Shown: positions 60,605 to 62,905 of the stretch, piece after piece
Layout: each line of letters opens with the position of its first letter
Position numbering within the stretch: the stretch's first letter is position 1
Source: Bacteroidales bacterium
Lineage (GTDB): Bacteria > Bacteroidota > Bacteroidia > Bacteroidales > P3
Assembly (NCBI GenBank): GCA_017454015.1
Contig: JAFTDW010000039.1
Span: 1 to 62,905, forward strand
Direction of reading: 5' to 3'
Length of the DNA: 62,905 nucleotides
Notes under the pieces: generated by a model
Databases searched by the model: none
Seen by the model: only the letters and a program-made list of their open reading frames with translations
Told to the model about the DNA's origin: nothing
Program-made: the position numbers and the translations under genes

Positions 60605-61954
60605 ATGTTTAACAGGCAGGCAATAAGATATTTAAATGAATGGTGCAACAGCATAGACCACCGTCCTTTAGTCATAAGGGGTCCACGGCAGGTCGGAAAA
60701 ACAACAATAATTAACATATTGGGAGCCACCTTCGACAATTACATTTACCTCAATATGGAGCTCACCAGCGACCGAGAGTTGTTGGAGATGGACATACCGT
60801 TGAGCCAGCTTCTGCCACTGCTTTTTGCACGTAGCGGGAAATCGCAAAACGAAGGGGCTACGCTGATTTTCATCGACGAGATACAAAACTCGCCTAAAGC
60901 AATAGCCAAGTTGCGCTATTTCTACGAAGAACTGCCGGAGATACACGTGGTGGCGGCAGGCTCGTTGCTTGAGAATACTGTTGATGTGAAGGCGTCGTTT
61001 CCTGTGGGGAGGGTCGACTACCTGCCTATCCGCCCCTGCTCTTTCCGCGAGTTTATGGGTGCCATAGACAAAGAGAGCCAGCTCGACATAATGAGGCAGC
61101 CCGAGATGACAAGACCTTTCCACAGCGAATACATGTCGCTTTTCAACCAGTACTGCCTTGTTGGCGGTATGCCCGAGGCTGTACAGCATTATGCCGTGCA
61201 TGGCGACCTGATAGCAGTGGACACCGTGTACCGGCGGCTGCTCCGCGGATATATGGACGACGTTGAGAAATACACCCGGGGAGACAAGACAACAGAGACT
61301 GTGCGCTTTGTCATACAACACGGCTGGAGCTTCGCGGGGAGCATCGTCACCCTTGGCAACTTAGCCGGCTCGCAGTACCGCTCCCGTGAGGTGAGCGAAG
61401 CCTTTCGCCTGCTGCAGAAAGCCATGTTGCTGGAACTGGTCTACCCTTCGACATCGGCTATGCTGCCAGCCCTGCCCGAACTCAAGCGTGCTCCCAAACT
61501 GTTCTGGATGGATACCGGGATGGTCAATTATGTTGCAAAGGTGCGCAAAGAGATAATAGCCGCCACCGACATTCTCGATGTGTGGAAAGGACGCATAGGC
61601 GAGCAGATTGTGGCTCAGGAATTGCTGACACTCAACGACGACATCAACCAACAACGCAGCTTCTGGACCCGCGGCAAAGGCACGAGCGGGGCGGAAGTAG
61701 ACCTGACATGGGTTGTTGACTCCCAGTTGATACCCATAGAAGTCAAGAACGGCCACAACACTCATCTGCGCTCATTGCACAGCTTTATGGACGACACCCC
61801 CGGGGATGTGGCTGTAAGGGTGTGGTCGGGACCGTTCAGCGTCGATGATGTCAAAACTGTGAATGGCGGCAAGCTTTTCCGGCTTTACAACATACCGTTC
61901 TATCTGGTAGGAGAACTGGAAAACATCCTCCGGCACAACACTAACAGAAAGTAA
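60605..61954 (+). CDS. AAA+ ATPase with DUF4143 domain
   Basis: This 449-residue protein has the Walker A motif RGPRQVGKTT (residue about 27), Walker B LIFIDEIQNSP and sensor VVAAGSLLENT. The C-terminal half has the DUF4143 pattern including FWTRGKGTSGAEVDLTW and PIEVKNG, which resembles a restriction-endonuclease-like Glu/Lys motif. Such proteins are frequent and often multi-copy in Bacteroidales; their role is not settled. The upstream 33-bp tandem repeats may be part of their control. Confidence 0.9.
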   Translation: MFNRQAIRYLNEWCNSIDHRPLVIRGPRQVGKTTIINILGATFDNYIYLNMELTSDRELLEMDIPLSQLLPLLFARSGKSQNEGATLIFIDEIQNSPKAIAKLRYFYEELPEIHVVAAGSLLENTVDVKASFPVGRVDYLPIRPCSFREFMGAIDKESQLDIMRQPEMTRPFHSEYMSLFNQYCLVGGMPEAVQHYAVHGDLIAVDTVYRRLLRGYMDDVEKYTRGDKTTETVRFVIQHGWSFAGSIVTLGNLAGSQYRSREVSEAFRLLQKAMLLELVYPSTSAMLPALPELKRAPKLFWMDTGMVNYVAKVRKEIIAATDILDVWKGRIGEQIVAQELLTLNDDINQQRSFWTRGKGTSGAEVDLTWVVDSQLIPIEVKNGHNTHLRSLHSFMDDTPGDVAVRVWSGPFSVDDVKTVNGGKLFRLYNIPFYLVGELENILRHNTNRK

Positions 61955-62007
61955 ATCACAAGGTTCTAAAGCGGATTACAAATCAGCGAAATAGGGTTAG
62001 AAGAGAC

Positions 62008-62045
62008 AAGAACGGCTCGGAAAATCTTGTTCCCGAGCCGTTCTT
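62008..62045. terminator. Bidirectional terminator
   Basis: AAGAACGGCTCGG (62008-62020) pairs perfectly with CCGAGCCGTTCTT (62033-62045) around a 12-nt loop. It lies between the ATPase gene and the convergent partial gene at the right edge; a T-run is short. Confidence 0.78.
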
Positions 62046-62101
62046 GCTATTTTATGGTGAAAGAACTCCACTGCGTGGTGCGAAACGTGCCAAAGGTGTT
62101 T

Positions 62102-62905
62102 TTAGCCCCGGACGAGCCGGACAGCGCGTCCGTAGTACCGGTAGTTGCTGCCGTTCGTGCGGAAGTTGCCGACGTTGAAGTACACGCTCCACGCGTCGTA
62201 GCTGCTGCTGTACGTGGACGACCAGTAGCTGCCGTAGGACCCGACGTTGGAGACGCTCGTGCCGCTGCGGTAACCGGAGGCCGGCAGAAACACCGCACCC
62301 GCCGCCTCCATCTGCAGCCAGTCGGCTACGGTGTAACGGTTGGTGGTGAAGCTGACATTGTATGTGTTGATGCTGGCTGGCAATGTGACACCGGCAGGGT
62401 GTGTGTAACTGTCGGGAAACACTATCAAGCCGTTCTTGCCGCCTACCTCTGCCTTGACGTAACGGGCGTTGGCTGTGCCGTTGACAGTCGACGATGTGCG
62501 CGTGTTGAAGATATAACCCTGGGCATCGTGCGAAGGTGTGTGCCACTGACCAGCGGCGTTGCCGCCGTTGCGGATGGCGTTGAATACACCCCAGTCGGCG
62601 TTGGAGAAGGGGTGGCCGGGGTAGTCGGTGAGATTGTAGGTGTACGACGAACCGTAAGTGGGGCCGTAACCGTAACCATTGCTTGAATTACCAGGATAGT
62701 CAGTATTATACGGCATATAACGCATATTGCCGTTGTTCCATCCACTGGTGCCCCATCCGAACAGGTCGCGGTCGACGTTTGTAGCGGTGGAGTTCTGGCT
62801 GGTTGTGGTGCCGAAGTAGTCGTACTGCCTATCCGCAAACTTCCAGTACGGGGTGGCGGCGGAGCCGATGTACTGCAGGTTGCCGGGGGCAAAGACCACA
62901 GACTC
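62102..62905 (-). CDS. Partial surface protein with the same C-terminal domain as the fimbrillin-like lipoprotein
   Basis: The frame is open to the window edge and ends at 62102, so only the C-terminal 267 or so residues are seen. They contain VVFAPGNLQY, WKFADRQYDYFG, LFGWGTSGWNN, GLIVFPDSYTHPAGVTLP, AGAVFLPASGYRSGTSV, YWSSTYSSSYDAW and YYGRAVRLVRG. This is the same domain as residues 280-546 of the protein at 45874-47514, including the order of the Gly-Trp and Arg-Leu-Val motifs. It is probably a surface or pilus-associated paralog. The true start lies to the right of the window. Confidence 0.82.
   Translation of the reverse strand, partial: ESVVFAPGNLQYIGSAATPYWKFADRQYDYFGTTTSQNSTATNVDRDLFGWGTSGWNNGNMRYMPYNTDYPGNSSNGYGYGPTYGSSYTYNLTDYPGHPFSNADWGVFNAIRNGGNAAGQWHTPSHDAQGYIFNTRTSSTVNGTANARYVKAEVGGKNGLIVFPDSYTHPAGVTLPASINTYNVSFTTNRYTVADWLQMEAAGAVFLPASGYRSGTSVSNVGSYGSYWSSTYSSSYDAWSVYFNVGNFRTNGSNYRYYGRAVRLVRG

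Overview
The window looks like chromosomal DNA of a member of the Bacteroidales (Bacteroidota). Lineage markers are the MurF-alanine racemase fusion, DUF2851, an OstA-like protein, GldJ and PorP/SprF, a C10 protease ending in a type IX secretion (T9SS) sorting domain, a fimbrillin-like lipoprotein, and repeated promoter motifs of the form TAnnTTTG. A species cannot be named from the sequence alone. No rRNA, tRNA, CRISPR array, insertion sequence or prophage was seen.

Layout. 0-2.1 kb: BI-1 membrane protein, a ParE-type toxin-antitoxin pair and GC-rich palindromic repeats. 2.2-4.7 kb: methylmalonyl-CoA mutase large subunit without its small subunit, then a small lipoprotein gene whose start codon reads ACG. 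4.7-7.3 kb: a lipoprotein, a 4-TM EamA protein, LolA-like, hot-dog dehydratase and GT2 genes resembling the accessory part of an aryl-polyene/lipid cluster. 7.3-11 kb: thrS-infC-rpmI-rplT-rplS. 11-18.6 kb: a tripartite RND pump facing away from a LytS/LytTR two-component system. 18.7-25.3 kb: small lipoprotein, transketolase C-terminal half fused to a zinc ribbon, SDR, a secreted protein with YD-like repeats, CstA, beta-CASP nuclease. 25.4-34 kb: purH, mreB, murF-alr, DUF2851, dnaJ, grpE. 34-38.4 kb: OstA-like, gldJ, porP-like. 38.6-44.5 kb: a five-gene run with 4-nt overlaps (EEP, nth, BatA-like, ABC ATPase, ABC permease). 44.7-51.3 kb: YdeI-like protein, lipoproteins, a fimbrillin-like protein and a large C10 protease. 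51.4-60.4 kb: a second RND pump between a partial copy of the feoAB promoter and 5' end and the intact feoAB gene. 60.4-62.9 kb: a DUF4143 AAA+ ATPase behind three 33-bp tandem repeats, and a truncated paralog of the fimbrillin-like protein's C-terminal domain.

Most interesting signals. (1) The feo promoter, including an ATCAC/GTGAT inverted repeat, and the first 20 FeoA codons are duplicated about 6.45 kb apart, so the second RND operon lies behind a copy of an iron-transport promoter. (2) A palindromic element (outer arms CGTTTT/AAAACG, inner arms GCAGWG/CWCTGC) occurs in front of grpE, in the 3' end of an ABC ATPase gene and in frame inside the RND2 permease, with a probable fourth relative after mreB. 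The coding copies add residues to proteins, much as Rickettsia palindromic elements do. (3) A split-transketolase C-half is fused to a zinc ribbon with no N-half nearby. All functional readings come from sequence recognition without database searches.
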